Below are positions 54,751 to 64,000 of a stretch of DNA of 64,000 nucleotides, one piece after another. The position numbers and the translations under genes are program-made. The notes under the pieces were generated by a model. It had not been told where the DNA came from and ran no database searches. It worked only from the letters and a program-made list of their open reading frames with translations. Origin of the DNA: Liopterus haemorrhoidalis (lineage: Eukaryota > Arthropoda > Insecta > Coleoptera > Dytiscidae); assembly GCA_963971575.1 (NCBI GenBank), contig OZ020611.1, positions 206,254,743 through 206,318,742 of the forward strand. Direction: 5' to 3'. The stretch's first letter is position 1; each line of letters opens with the position of its first letter.

Positions 54751-55788
54751 GGTAACCGACGAGTTCATGGAAAATCAATTCATCGAAAGTAAATTCATCG
54801 AAAATCAATTCATCTAAAACGAGTTCATCGAAAACGAGCTCATCGAAAGCAAATTCATCGAAAATAAATTCATCGAAAGACCAATTCATCGAATCGTCAA
54901 TTCATCGAAAAAAAAATGTTTTGTAAATATTTGAGAGGAATGCAGAGAGGATCGGAAAGTCAAAAAAGCAGTGGTGAATAAAAGTAGACAAACTAAGAAA
55001 TAATTGCATAAAAAATTTTATATGGTTTAAAAAAAAAAAATTCTTTGATTCTTTGATTATCCTCAAATATGCACCAAAAATGATCTCACTAAAACTTAAT
55101 TTAAATTGGCAAAAATTATATATTAAAAATGTGGTGACAGATAATACCAATAAATGAAAATTTAAAAAAATTAAAAATGTTTTGAGTATAGTAACATACA
55201 AGTTTAGAAAAAAAAAATCTATTTGTATGTATGTACATATAGAATAGTGTATTTAAATGAATTTCAGTTTATTTTTGTCTTGTTTCTTTTATATACGTAT
55301 TTATGTAGTTAATTTTTATTTTGTTCCTTTATAAAAATTCCAATTGGACTTACGTAAAATTCGAGTTACCCAAAAGTCTACGGTCCGCATTAATTACGTA
55401 TCTCAGGGGATTACTGTATTATTTATTATAATTATTATTAGACATGTTTATATATAAAGGACAAGGGAGATTAAGAATAACACTGAAAAAATGTAACTTT
55501 TAATTTATATTTAATCAGCAACTAACATTACAATGGAAAGAAGAAATTAAGAATACAGATTAAATTGAAACAGAGCCACAATTAAAATGCACTCTCAAAT
55601 ATGTACAAAATATTTTTTTTTCGATGAATTGACGATTCGATGAATTGATCATTCGATGAATTGATTTTCGATGAATTTGCTTTCGATGAACTCGTTTTCG
55701 ATGAACTCGTTTTCGATGAACTCGTTTTCGATGAATTGATTTTCGATGAATTTGCTTTCGATGAATTGATTTTCGATGAACTTACCGT
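54751..55788. mobile_element. Foldback-type element with 15-bp-unit inverted arms
   Basis: The left arm (54764-54909) and right arm (55619-55782) are inverted relative to each other and made of 15-16-bp units of the form TTCATCGAAAATCAA. Read inward, both arms show the same order of variants (ATCAA, G-AAA, ATCAA, ACGAG, ACGAG, GCAAA and so on, ending TCGTCAA); the right arm has one extra ACGAG unit. The 710-bp centre is AT-rich and non-coding. Long inverted arms of tandem units are the mark of foldback elements. Outer edges are approximate (GGTAA near both). Confidence 0.8.
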
Positions 55789-55796
55789 GAATCATA

Positions 55797-56912
55797 CGAG
55801 GGTTACTTTTTATGTTTTTACAAACGACCACTAGATGGCAATATTGAAATGTGTCATTACTATATTCGTAAAATTTTACATTTGTTATTGTGAAATCAGT
55901 GGCAGCTTATAAATTGACAGTGTAGTTTGTTGACAGTAAGCGCTGAAAAAACCAAGTATGTGAAAAAATGGATATTACTCGTGAAGGTTTTCGTTGGATG
56001 ATTTTTTACGATTTTAGTAACGGCCTAACTCAACAACAATGCATAGATTCGCTTAGTTCAACTATTGGTAATGAAGCACCATCAGAAAAGACAATTGGTT
56101 TGCAGAATCTCGTCGTGGTCTTGCGTCCGTTATTGATTAATCTCGTGAAGGTCGAACAAAATCGGTTGTGATTCAAAAATACATCGTTCCTGTGCGCAAA
56201 ATTATTGAAGACGATCGGCATGTGACTCACCGGGAGATAGAGGCATCCTTTGGCATATCGTAGATTGCAATACATTCGATTTTGTATGAACATTTAGCTT
56301 TGAAAAAGATCTGTTTCCGATGGATTCCGCATAATTTGATCGAAGCTCTAAAAAAGGCTCGTGTTGATTGGTGTAAGGGAATGTTAAAAAAATTCAACCT
56401 AGGCACTGCAAAATCCGTATACAACATCGTTATAGTTGACGAAACTGGGATTTATTCATATGAACCGGAAACTAAGCAACAATCCACTGTTTGGGTCTTC
56501 CAAGATAAACCGAAACCCACACAAATTATTCGTTCACGAAGCACAAAAATGATCGATTGTTTCTTAGGTTGTACTGGACACATCGCAACCATTCCTTTAG
56601 AGAATCGGAAAACAGTTAATGCTGATTGGTATACAACAATTTGTTTGCCAGAAGTCATCGACAAATTCAGGAAAAACGGCCAAAAACGTCGCATCATTCT
56701 TCATCATGACAATGCAAGCTTCCATACAGCTCGTCAAACAATTGATTATTTGATGGAGAAAAACATCAAATTACTATGTCATTGCCCGTATACACCTGAT
56801 ATATCCCCTAACGACTTTTTTTTGTACCCCAATGTCAAACAAAAAATGCGAGGACAGCGATTTTCATCACCTCAAGAACTCTTGAAGGTTTCGAAAACCA
56901 TGTTTTTGAGAT
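55797..56912 (+). mobile_element. mariner copy, 3' end replaced by TGTC array
   Basis: The left terminal repeat starts CGAGGGTTACTTTTTATG after TA (55795-55796). The transposase gene follows on the plus strand. The element breaks inside the last coding section at a TGTC array; no right end is present. Confidence 0.85.
55968..56912 (+). pseudogene. mariner transposase (DD34D), frameshifted, C-terminus lost
   Basis: ATG 55968 starts [21 protein letters not shown] frameshift near 56095 leads to the HTH region ([15 protein letters not shown]) and, after a stop, a long frame from 56282: [37 protein letters not shown] (first Asp), RRIILHHDNASFHTARQTI (second Asp) and CHCPYTPDISPNDFFLYPN (third Asp, 34 residues on). 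Near 56890 a shift occurs at GFENHVFEIPT and coding passes straight into Leu-Ser-Val-Cys repeats from the array, making a chimeric open frame of 289 residues. Same lineage as the copy at 32063. Inactive. Confidence 0.88.
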
Positions 56913-56924
56913 ACCAACTGTCTG

Positions 56925-56978
56925 TCTGTCTGTCTGCCTGTCTGCCTGCCTGTCTGCCTGTCTGTCTGCCTATCTTCC

Positions 56979-57058
<80 letters not shown>

Positions 57059-57073
57059 CGCCTGCCTGCCTGC

Positions 57074-57107
<34 letters not shown>

Positions 57108-57128
57108 GTCTGTCTGTCTGTCTGTTTA
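56925..57128 (+). repeat. (TGTC)n/(TGCC)n microsatellite, about 200 bp
   Basis: A mostly pure CTGT array with CTGC interruptions at both sides. It begins within the mariner transposase gene and ends at TTTATTTTTTTGTCCCACAC, the start of a dispersed repeat. Long open frames through it on both strands are artefacts of its composition. Confidence 0.95.
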
Positions 57129-57129
57129 T

Positions 57130-57235
57130 TTTTTTGTCCCACACCCTGTAGCCCAGATGGTTTAAACTAAAAATCTGAAAAAATTCTAAGTAATGTACAT
57201 TGGTCTGAAACGGAATAGTAAAACAGGAATTTTTG
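57130..57235. repeat. Dispersed repeat, second copy
   Basis: Matches 52300-52400 with moderate divergence (CACCCTGTAGCCCAGATGG, TAATGTACATTGGTCTGAAA). It begins directly at the end of the TGTC array. Confidence 0.55.
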
Positions 57236-57309
57236 ATCAGATTATGTTTTCGGAAAATAACGCATTTTTTGTGTTTTTAAGTAAAATATGTTAAATATTT
57301 AATTCGGTA

Positions 57310-57400
57310 TGTAACACACTACATCAGTAGCTCTAGTAGCGTAGTTAGTTTTGTCGTGCGCTTAATAATGTAACTTAATTTGCAAACTCGAGTTCGAATC
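57310..57400 (+). repeat. Possible tRNA-derived SINE head
   Basis: TAGCTCTAGTAGCGTAGTTA resembles an RNA polymerase III A box and GAGTTCGAATCC at about 57391 is a good B box, about 50 bp apart as in tRNA-derived SINEs. T-rich sequence follows. No tRNA fold or tail verified. Confidence 0.4.
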
Positions 57401-58659
57401 CTATTAATTTTATTTTTTCTGTTTTTTTTTTGCATTGTTTAAATTATTTTGTCAAAATTCTAGTTATATTTTGGTAAATGTTGCATTCAATTTTTAAAAG
57501 CGTAAATTTAATAACCAGTGGGAAGTGTTGAAATTATAATTTAATTCTGTTTGACGAAATCAGAGGGCGGGGCTTATGATTTAAGCAACCAATGGAAGCC
57601 ATAGGCGCAATTTTCAAAATATTAATGAACCTTGCGATATAAAAAAAAATACTGAACATAGTTAGAAACTTACATAATGGTATTAGGCATTCGAATTTAA
57701 ATTCATAAAAAAATATTTTGATATAACATTTGTTTTGGCATCCCAAATAATCATCATTCAGTTACTAAATACCTGCAGAACCCAGAAATGTGTGAAAATT
57801 CACACTTCACATCAATGTTTTGTTATCTTCTCGGTCTTCTTGATCTTGTTTTATTTGCTGTTCTCGCTTCAAAAACCCTTTTACAATTTTGTGTAGCTGC
57901 TTTTCTTCTCTTATGGTCTCCAACAGCTCTAATTTGGTCTTATTGCGTTTTACCATTAATTTTTCCCAGAAATCTAATTTCTAAGCTTTTTATTTTAGAT
58001 TTGTGCTTTTTTGTAATCATCAATACACAGAACATCAATATACGGAATCCTTCGAATTTGACCTGAAAACATATTTTTGTAATACGTTGTAAATAAATAA
58101 ATAACGTACGACCTACGTATTAATTATGTCATAATTGTCGATAAGAGATAAGATGGTGTGTGAAGTTGTGAATGAAGTTATTTCGCACGTGGTAATGTCA
58201 GGCAATGGGTCGTTGACCTGTTTCGGCACTCGGCATTATTCATTCAATTACAACCAAATTACCGTCTTCACATTCATTTTTAATGGATACTGCATCTCAA
58301 CATAAACGTCTTTATTATGCAATAGTAATGGCGCATCTCGTAAAAACTTACTTTCAACTGCAAATTGTACGATTAAGAAGAAACATCGCATAAAAAGAAA
58401 TAGCAAAAATTGAAATAACAGAAACGATTTATGTATATGCAGTATAAACAGAATATAATCTTCTACCAAACGTCTCTGTTAAACGTAAATAATATTTTTA
58501 CATGGTATAATTAAAGAGTGACGTAACAATGGTGTGTAAAAAAAAAGCTGGAGAAAATTCTGACCTATTGAGAAGTAACACGATCTAATACATTAAGTGG
58601 TGGGCAAATTATTGTACTAAATACTGCAGTACAGTTTGAACTTATTACGAATATGTTAG

Positions 58660-58805
58660 TGTTGAATTTTTGTTACAATACAAGCGCTGAAGTCGGTTCT
58701 TCCAATCCTCATAGCAGTGCTGGAACTCGGATACTGGAATAGCTTTCAGCTGGTCGGTTACGGGCGTTTGAATGTTTTCGAGTTTTCCTAAGAAAAGTGG
58801 AGGTG
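58660..58805 (-). pseudogene. mariner transposase C-terminal scrap
   Basis: Reads [20 protein letters not shown] and QHCYEDWKNRLQRLY to a stop. This matches the C-terminus of the relic at 13462-14090 ([16 protein letters not shown]). No ends present. Confidence 0.7.
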
Positions 58806-58859
58806 GATTTGATATCAAGTCCAAATTTTCGCAAGATGATTCTGTTGAAGGATTGGAGA

Positions 58860-60260
58860 TAGAAACCAATGGTTTGAATTTTTGAAATCTAGACTTTTAT
58901 CCAGCTACCTAAATAAAAATTGAAGTTCTCCTGAGTTAATCCTGGTTTATAATAACTCCATAACATAAACGCATATGCATTGAACAATGGATTTGACCCT
59001 CCAAAACATCTGTTTGTAAAAAACAGAACAAAAAGAGTAGTGTAATTTTTATGCTTATACTCCATAACATATCTATTATAAACCAGGATTTAATGTCTAT
59101 TTGATCCGTATAGTTTTGAAAATTTGTATAAATATTTAATTTTCGAAAAACCGTATCTCGAAGGCTACATGAAATAGTGATCTGTGGTTGTATTTTTTTA
59201 AATCCCGAGGTCCTAAAGAGCCTCTGGAATATACATAACAACTTTTAAAAAATCCTTTCTTAAGAACAATAAAATATACGGGGCTACGGTTTGAATTTTT
59301 GAGATCTACAGACTTTTTCTATCTAGATAAAAAATAGGGCCATCCTTAGTTGACGCCTTTTTGATCCGTGTAGTTTTGAAAATTAGTAAATATTTCATTT
59401 TCGAAAGACCGTATCTCAAAATCTACATAAGAAATTTTTGAAATTCCGAGGTTTTAAATGGCCCTAGGAATCAATTTAAAACAATACCCAAACGAAAAAA
59501 TTTTTGCGATTTTTTTTCATTTGTTATTTTTTTTTTTTTTTTGATTTTCATCAAGTCTTATGAATAATAAAATATAGAGAAGTACGGTTTGGATTTTTCA
59601 AATTATCGTATATTGTTTAGTGTAGAAAAAAATTGGGGCCTTAATAACCTAACTTATACAATAAATACGAATCGTCAAACAAAACATTTAAAAATGGACA
59701 AAAATCGAAAAAATCTTAAGAGGTACCCCTTATGATTTTCTCGTTTTTTTTTACCATTTTCAAGGGATAAGCTTAACCAGTCATATAAATTCAAAAAATT
59801 GGCTATTTAAGACTTTATTTTTTTGTAAACAAGGCAAAGGGTTTAAAAAATTTAAACCGCAGATTTCTATCTTCTACCGTTTTTAAAATAATTTTTTTTG
59901 AAATTTTGAAAAAAATGGAAAAAATTTAAATTTTCAAAAAAAAAAAAAATTCTCCTCAAAATTTGAATTAAGGTTATGACCTATCAGGGTTATAAAAATT
60001 CCAAAAGCAGGTCTTTATAAATTACAGTTTTTAAGATAGAGTCAGGCGAATACCATTTTTTTGGAAAATTCGCCTATTTCAAAACGATTTAAAACAAAAA
60101 TGGGCAAGGCTCGTAAGGCCCCAGTTTTTTGCAAGGTAAGAAAACAATGAGAATTCTAAGAAATTAAACCGCCGGTCTTTGTTTTTTTGCCATTCTCAAG
60201 ATAGGATTTTAAAAAATTTCAAAGTTTTCATACCTACTAGGTTAGAGGAGCTGAAGAAAA
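58860..60260. repeat. Long diffuse AT-rich repeat
   Basis: About six loose units, each with GGTTTGAATTTTTGAGATCT or AAATTTAAACCGCAGGTCTT, followed by a TTTTCGAAAAACCGTATCTC-like or TTTTTAAAATA-like block and a GGGGCCTTA-type spacer. The same vocabulary occurs at 24890-25390. No open frame of note. Confidence 0.5.
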
Positions 60261-60333
60261 TTCTACAGGATGGGAAAAAATAAAGTTACGCCACAATTAA
60301 ATGATATACGTTCATCGCCCAATTCCTCTAATT

Positions 60334-60509
60334 CAGAGTTTCCCAAACTGTGCTCCGCGGAGTACTTGGTGCTCAGCGAACGTTTACTAGTGCTCCGCGA
60401 ACTACTACTGTTACTATATATATATATATATATATAGAAATGATAGTGCTCCTCGACGAATTCTTCTCGTGAAAAGTGCTCCGCGACTCAAAAAGTTTAG
60501 GAAACTCTG
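60334..60509. mobile_element. hAT MITE
   Basis: 176 bp with ends CAGAGTTTCCCAAACTGTGC (left) and CAGAGTTTCCTAAACTTTTT (right, minus strand), GTGCTCCGCG blocks at both sides and a TA-dinucleotide run in the middle (60415-60435). Flanked by exact 8-bp duplications CTCTAATT (60326-60333, 60510-60517). Confidence 0.95.
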
Positions 60510-61610
60510 CTCTAATTCATAGTGGAAGTAACTACTCATTGGATCTGTGCAAGTTTTAGGAGAGACCCGGTGGACCTTCTTCTCGGCCAGGAATGCTAAA
60601 TCATGACCATGACCGACCTTGGAAGACTAGGACCTAATCAACCACTTTATCCTAGCCGAAAATGCGGGAGGCAATCCGCCGACCAGGGGGAGTGATTGGA
60701 TCGCCATTTGTACGGTGGTTGGGATGGGGGGGAGTGATCGGGGTTAACCCTTAGATATAATACCGCATTAAACTCGAAAATAACTTCTGGTGTAACATTC
60801 GAGAGTTATTAACAAGGTGCTTCAAAATATTAATACTCTCAACTAATTAGTCACGAAACTATCTGTACGAGGTTGCGAAGCCTGTAATTTGATAAGCACA
60901 TACTTGAAGATTTGTCTAAATACAGTTGGGAACAAGATCCTTACAACTTTAAAGTGGAAAATCTATCGGATATATGTTCGAATGCAAATAAATTGCAAGA
61001 TCAACTTCTATCAATCAATATTTTAAACAATTAGATATTAAAAACTATTAAGAAAAGGTCTCCAACATTATTTTTGATGAAATATATCAATACAAAATCT
61101 TGTGTTATTTAAACAGGCATTGACTAATCGTGAAATTTTAGAGGTACTAGCCGTATGTCATTTTGAAATTACGCTGTTGACAAGAAATCAAGAAATAAAT
61201 AAAAGTTGTGTGACAGAAATGGAATAATATACATGCATTAATATTCTACCAAATGTGCAATAAATTCATAAACTCATTGTGAAGCATTTCTCATTGACAT
61301 CCGATCATCAGACCATTTCCCATAAACCATCGTCTGCGAAGTCAAATTTTCTGCACAAACAACTCTAAAAACGAAATACAGAAACTGATTGTGACCAGAT
61401 GATTTAAGATCCTTTTTGATATCCAAAATATCACAGTTCAAAAATTAAGATAATCCAATCACAGGAAAGGCATTGAAGTAGTTTTTATTTTCTTGATATT
61501 ATTGTATCGTATGTGATGCATAAAAAAAAATATTTCTTGTTTTACTATTATTTTCACTACTGTATCTTAATAAATCAAGAATAAACTGATATTCAAGTAA
61601 TATATATGTC

Positions 61611-62132
61611 CAGGGCCGGCGTTAGGATTTGCGAGGCCATGTGCGAGATTGACAAGAAAAATTAATATTGACGCGGTGGTCAAAAAAGGCTGGTTTAATA
61701 ATGATGGACCACGCAAAATGACGTCAATGAACGAGATACATAAGTCAAAATGTAATTTTCCTTACCTGGTGCTGTCCGCTACCACGCTATGTTTACATAT
61801 TAAATACTCCTATAATGTTTCAAATGTATATATTTTAATGAGGGATACATTTAGTGAATGTTGCACTATTTTTTTTTTTTTTTTCTGTAGCTACTGTCAA
61901 TAACAACTTTCGGCTGTGTGTTTTTTTCTCGTATTCGGGGAATCACAGCGCTTCAAAGCTGATGCAAAGCACCCCATCCGTTTTTTTCTTTCTAATTTCA
62001 GCGCGCTCGATAACTACATATACAATTTAGAAGGGAGTTTGGTTTACGCGGGTACGCGCGGTTCAGAAAGTTCGCAGCAATCGCGAGGCCATGTGCCACT
62101 GCACATGCTGCACATGCCTAGCGCCGGCCCTG
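61611..62132. mobile_element. hAT MITE next to a TGTC array
   Basis: 522 bp with ends CAGGGCCGGCGTTAGGATTT and CAGGGCCGGCGCTAGGCATG (minus strand), each followed by a GCACATGGCCTCGC-type block. Flanked by TATATGTC and TATGTGTC (7 of 8). Non-coding. The right duplication runs straight into a TGTC repeat. Confidence 0.9.
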
Positions 62133-62233
62133 TATGTGTCTGTCTGTCTGTCTGTCTGTCTGTTCGTCCGTCCGTCCATCCGTCCATCCGTCCGTCCATC
62201 TGTTTGTCTGTCTGCCCGTCCGTCTGTCTGCGC
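62133..62233 (+). repeat. (TGTC/CGTC)n microsatellite
   Basis: A TGTC run then CGTC/CATC variants, about 95 bp, directly beside the hAT MITE. Too short for the long arrays elsewhere, but the same tetranucleotide class. Confidence 0.9.
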
Positions 62234-63395
62234 GCTTGGACCTCAATAAACTATTTTGTTTAACCATCGCTTAGCGAATTGCGTAAGCTATATGACCAAA
62301 CCAGCTTCATTTGAGGAATGCAATGTTGGGTTCAATTTCTCTGATATTTGCTTTTTGCAGATTAAAAACCGGTATAATTATAATAATTATTCTCTCTCTT
62401 ATGATTGTATGATTCACTGATACACTGGTGCGTTGAGCAGTTCACGGATTGCGGAATATCCATCTCTAGCACCACAGTTCCAAATAATATATCTTCCTGT
62501 TATTTTCAACATTTCTGCTGTATACACAGCTATTGGAAAAACAAGTGCCTGTACAAACTGAAAGAGATTGTCCACGCCAGTCGCACGAATTATTAATATT
62601 TAATCGGGGGGGGGGGTCCCAGTCCAATTTTATTTTTAGTTTAGTTACGGAATAATATTCAAACCATCTGTGTCGGGTTAATTTTTGTACTCAGTTCTGC
62701 CTGTACGCGATTTCCGTTCAGGTTATGTTCACGAATATATGTCACATATACATTCGTTTCGTGTCTTATTGTATTTTAGTTGCTCATTTCGGTCACCGCA
62801 TCATCTGAGCTCTTAGTATCATGCCTCTTTAAGCAGAGCTAGAATTAGTCTTGTCCGACTTCAATTCGTTTACTCTGCTCTGTTGCCGTGAATGCATTTT
62901 ACGCATGCATTCACAATCGTGTGGTCGTATATTTCGGGAATATACCTATGAAATCGATCGTGGTTGTGTGTACAAACTATTCATTACAGTCCTGGTGTAT
63001 TACGAAGCTACAGCATCTCAAAGGGCCCTTTGCTACGTAACGTTTCAACCACTAGGTAAGTCCATCAACTTGTATATATCAAGTTCCATCTCCAGCATTC
63101 TAAAATCGCGGGAAATTGCGCCTAATAAAGTCCATTCGCTTTATTTCACGTTTTTCATCCAGATCGTGAGTCCTGCCTTACGATCTTTGCGAACGTGCTG
63201 CTCAGAGCAGGAACCTGGTCAATATCTCGGTCTGGGAATATTACAGGGCTCCGCATTTAACAGAGATGTTATTATCTTTCCAAATTTTCGTTAGCTTTGT
63301 CATGTCTGTTCTAGCAACTTCTTATACTTCTAGTATCTTATTCGCTTAGCGAATGTTGGCGATTGTTCTGACTATTATAGTTTTATTGACAGCAG

Positions 63396-64000
63396 TCACA
63401 AATTTTTGAGCCACACAGTCTTTCTTCTATCTGGTCCTTTACTGGCTACAATTTTATACTGCATAAGCTGCAGGAGCTGATATTTATTTGGGTTCCCCTT
63501 TATATGTCCCAGGTTTTCCAGCTTCCTGATCTTGATGTTCTTTAAAAATTCAACATCTTTCCGTAACCTCCTGAGTGCTTCGGTATTTGTGACTTCGTTG
63601 ACCCAGTTAATTCTTGGCATTCTACGATAAGAACACATCTCAAAACCCTGAATTCTTTTGGAAATAACCTCAGTGGGGTTCCATTCTTCCCGTCTGTATA
63701 GAGTAAGACAGGGAATATATATGCTATGAGAATGTAAACCTTTGTGTTCAGGCTCAGATTATAGCTGCATAGTACAGACCGCATTTTTTGAAAAGCGTCG
63801 TGAGCTCTTGTTCATTATTTTACTCCTGCGGAGTGGTTCCAATCCTCGTTCACCATTGTGTCAAGATACAAGAAATTCTGTATCTTGTCTGTTTAGAGCA
63901 ACATTGTTCTTTGTGAACCCGGTGTCAGGTGGATTAACGCCTTTGCTTATTACCATGTATTTGGTTATAGCCACGTTGATTGTAAAATCATATTCATTTT
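63396..64000 (-). pseudogene. RTE-like LINE ORF2 C-terminal fragment
   Basis: Minus-strand pieces read SLNTKVYILIAYIFPVLLYT, FRVLRCVLIVECQEL in one frame and MCSYRRMPRINWVNEVTNTE, ALRRLRKDVEFLKNIKIRK, LENLGHIKGNPNKYQLLQL in another, ending VWLKNL near 63400. This is the post-RT region of RTE-type LINEs (CYRRML-ISWV). Frameshifts and stops throughout. It continues beyond the window. Related to, but distinct from, the LINEs at 18200 and 49612. Confidence 0.8.

Larger units (their letters stand above)
54028..64000. other. Region upstream of NCKX, residual sequence
   Basis: The NCKX promoter and any 5' UTR exon should lie here on the minus strand; I see no convincing TATA/initiator or upstream exon. 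Outside the listed elements, positions 54030-54500, 54570-54745, 57405-58655, 60510-61605 and 62240-63390 hold no supported gene. At 60540-60750 there is a GC-richer patch with no recognisable coding. At 57788-58066 the minus strand has a faint LINE-like stretch (FLGKINGKTQ) too weak to call. Confidence 0.45.

Noticed and set aside
54764..55831. CRISPR-like spaced repeats
   Set aside because: Units are contiguous 15-mers with no unique spacers and the two arrays are inverted; a foldback element in a eukaryotic genome explains them.
55649..55831. Protein of repeated Phe-Ile-Glu-Asn units
   Set aside because: It is the translation of the right arm of the foldback element; no start context or domain.
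56867..57144. Minus-strand frames rich in Asp-Arg-Gln-Thr
   Set aside because: Translations of the TGTC array opposite the mariner gene; composition artefact.
57330..57400. Functional tRNA gene
   Set aside because: Only the B box is convincing; no cloverleaf pairing or acceptor stem could be formed by eye, so I list it only as a possible SINE.
57788..58066. Hydrophobic 92-residue plus-strand frame
   Set aside because: Probably the opposite strand of a decayed LINE segment (FLGKINGKTQ on the minus strand); no family match.
62851..63294. Open frame of 147 residues
   Set aside because: Starts at a TTG, has no recognisable domain or splice context, and does not resemble a protein family I know.

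Overview
Origin. The window looks like intron-rich, AT-rich insect nuclear DNA. There is no operon layout, and the only host gene I can support is split into small exons with canonical GT/AG splice sites and matching reading phases. The rest is transposable elements of kinds common in insects: mariner of several lineages, a DD41D (rosa-like) mariner, Tc1, pogo/Tigger, hAT, PIF/Harbinger, THAP-domain elements, jockey/RTE-like LINEs, a solo LTR and foldback DNA. I cannot name the species.

Host gene. A K+-dependent Na+/Ca2+ exchanger (NCKX, SLC24 family) runs on the minus strand from its start codon at 54027 down to 1895 and leaves the window at its 3' end. Seven exons (53892-54027, 35446-35661, 27060-27247, 17647-17794, 14640-14843, 8993-9202, 1895-1996) join in phase into about 401 codons: N-terminal hydrophobic segment, first membrane helix, alpha-1 repeat, middle helices, a short cytosolic loop, and the first half of the alpha-2 repeat. 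The last exon or exons lie beyond position 1. Almost everything else below 54 kb is intron.

Mobile DNA by region. Intron 6 (1997-8992) holds pogo-like elements and a LINE RNase H tail. Intron 5 (9203-14639) holds LINE scraps and three mariner remnants. Intron 3 (17795-27059) holds a LINE cut by a solo LTR, a Harbinger element inside a Penelope-like fragment, a THAP element with long inverted repeats and two jockey-like LINE pieces. Intron 2 (27248-35445) holds an almost intact DD41D mariner, a Tc1 copy, a 310-bp GACA/GACG array, a mariner carrying a hAT MITE, and a larger hAT element. Intron 1 (35662-53891) holds Harbinger, hAT, pogo and THAP elements, a two-gene Harbinger nested in a microsatellite-bearing repeat, and a LINE split by two DNA elements. 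Upstream of the gene (54028-64000) are a foldback element built from 15-bp units, a mariner fused to a TGTC array, more hAT MITEs and a LINE end.

Integrity. No transposase here is both complete and catalytically intact. The nearest are the DD41D mariner (one in-frame stop) and the Tc1 copy (its catalytic Glu reads Lys). Target-site duplications, and host reading frames that resume after an insertion, fix the nesting order at many places.
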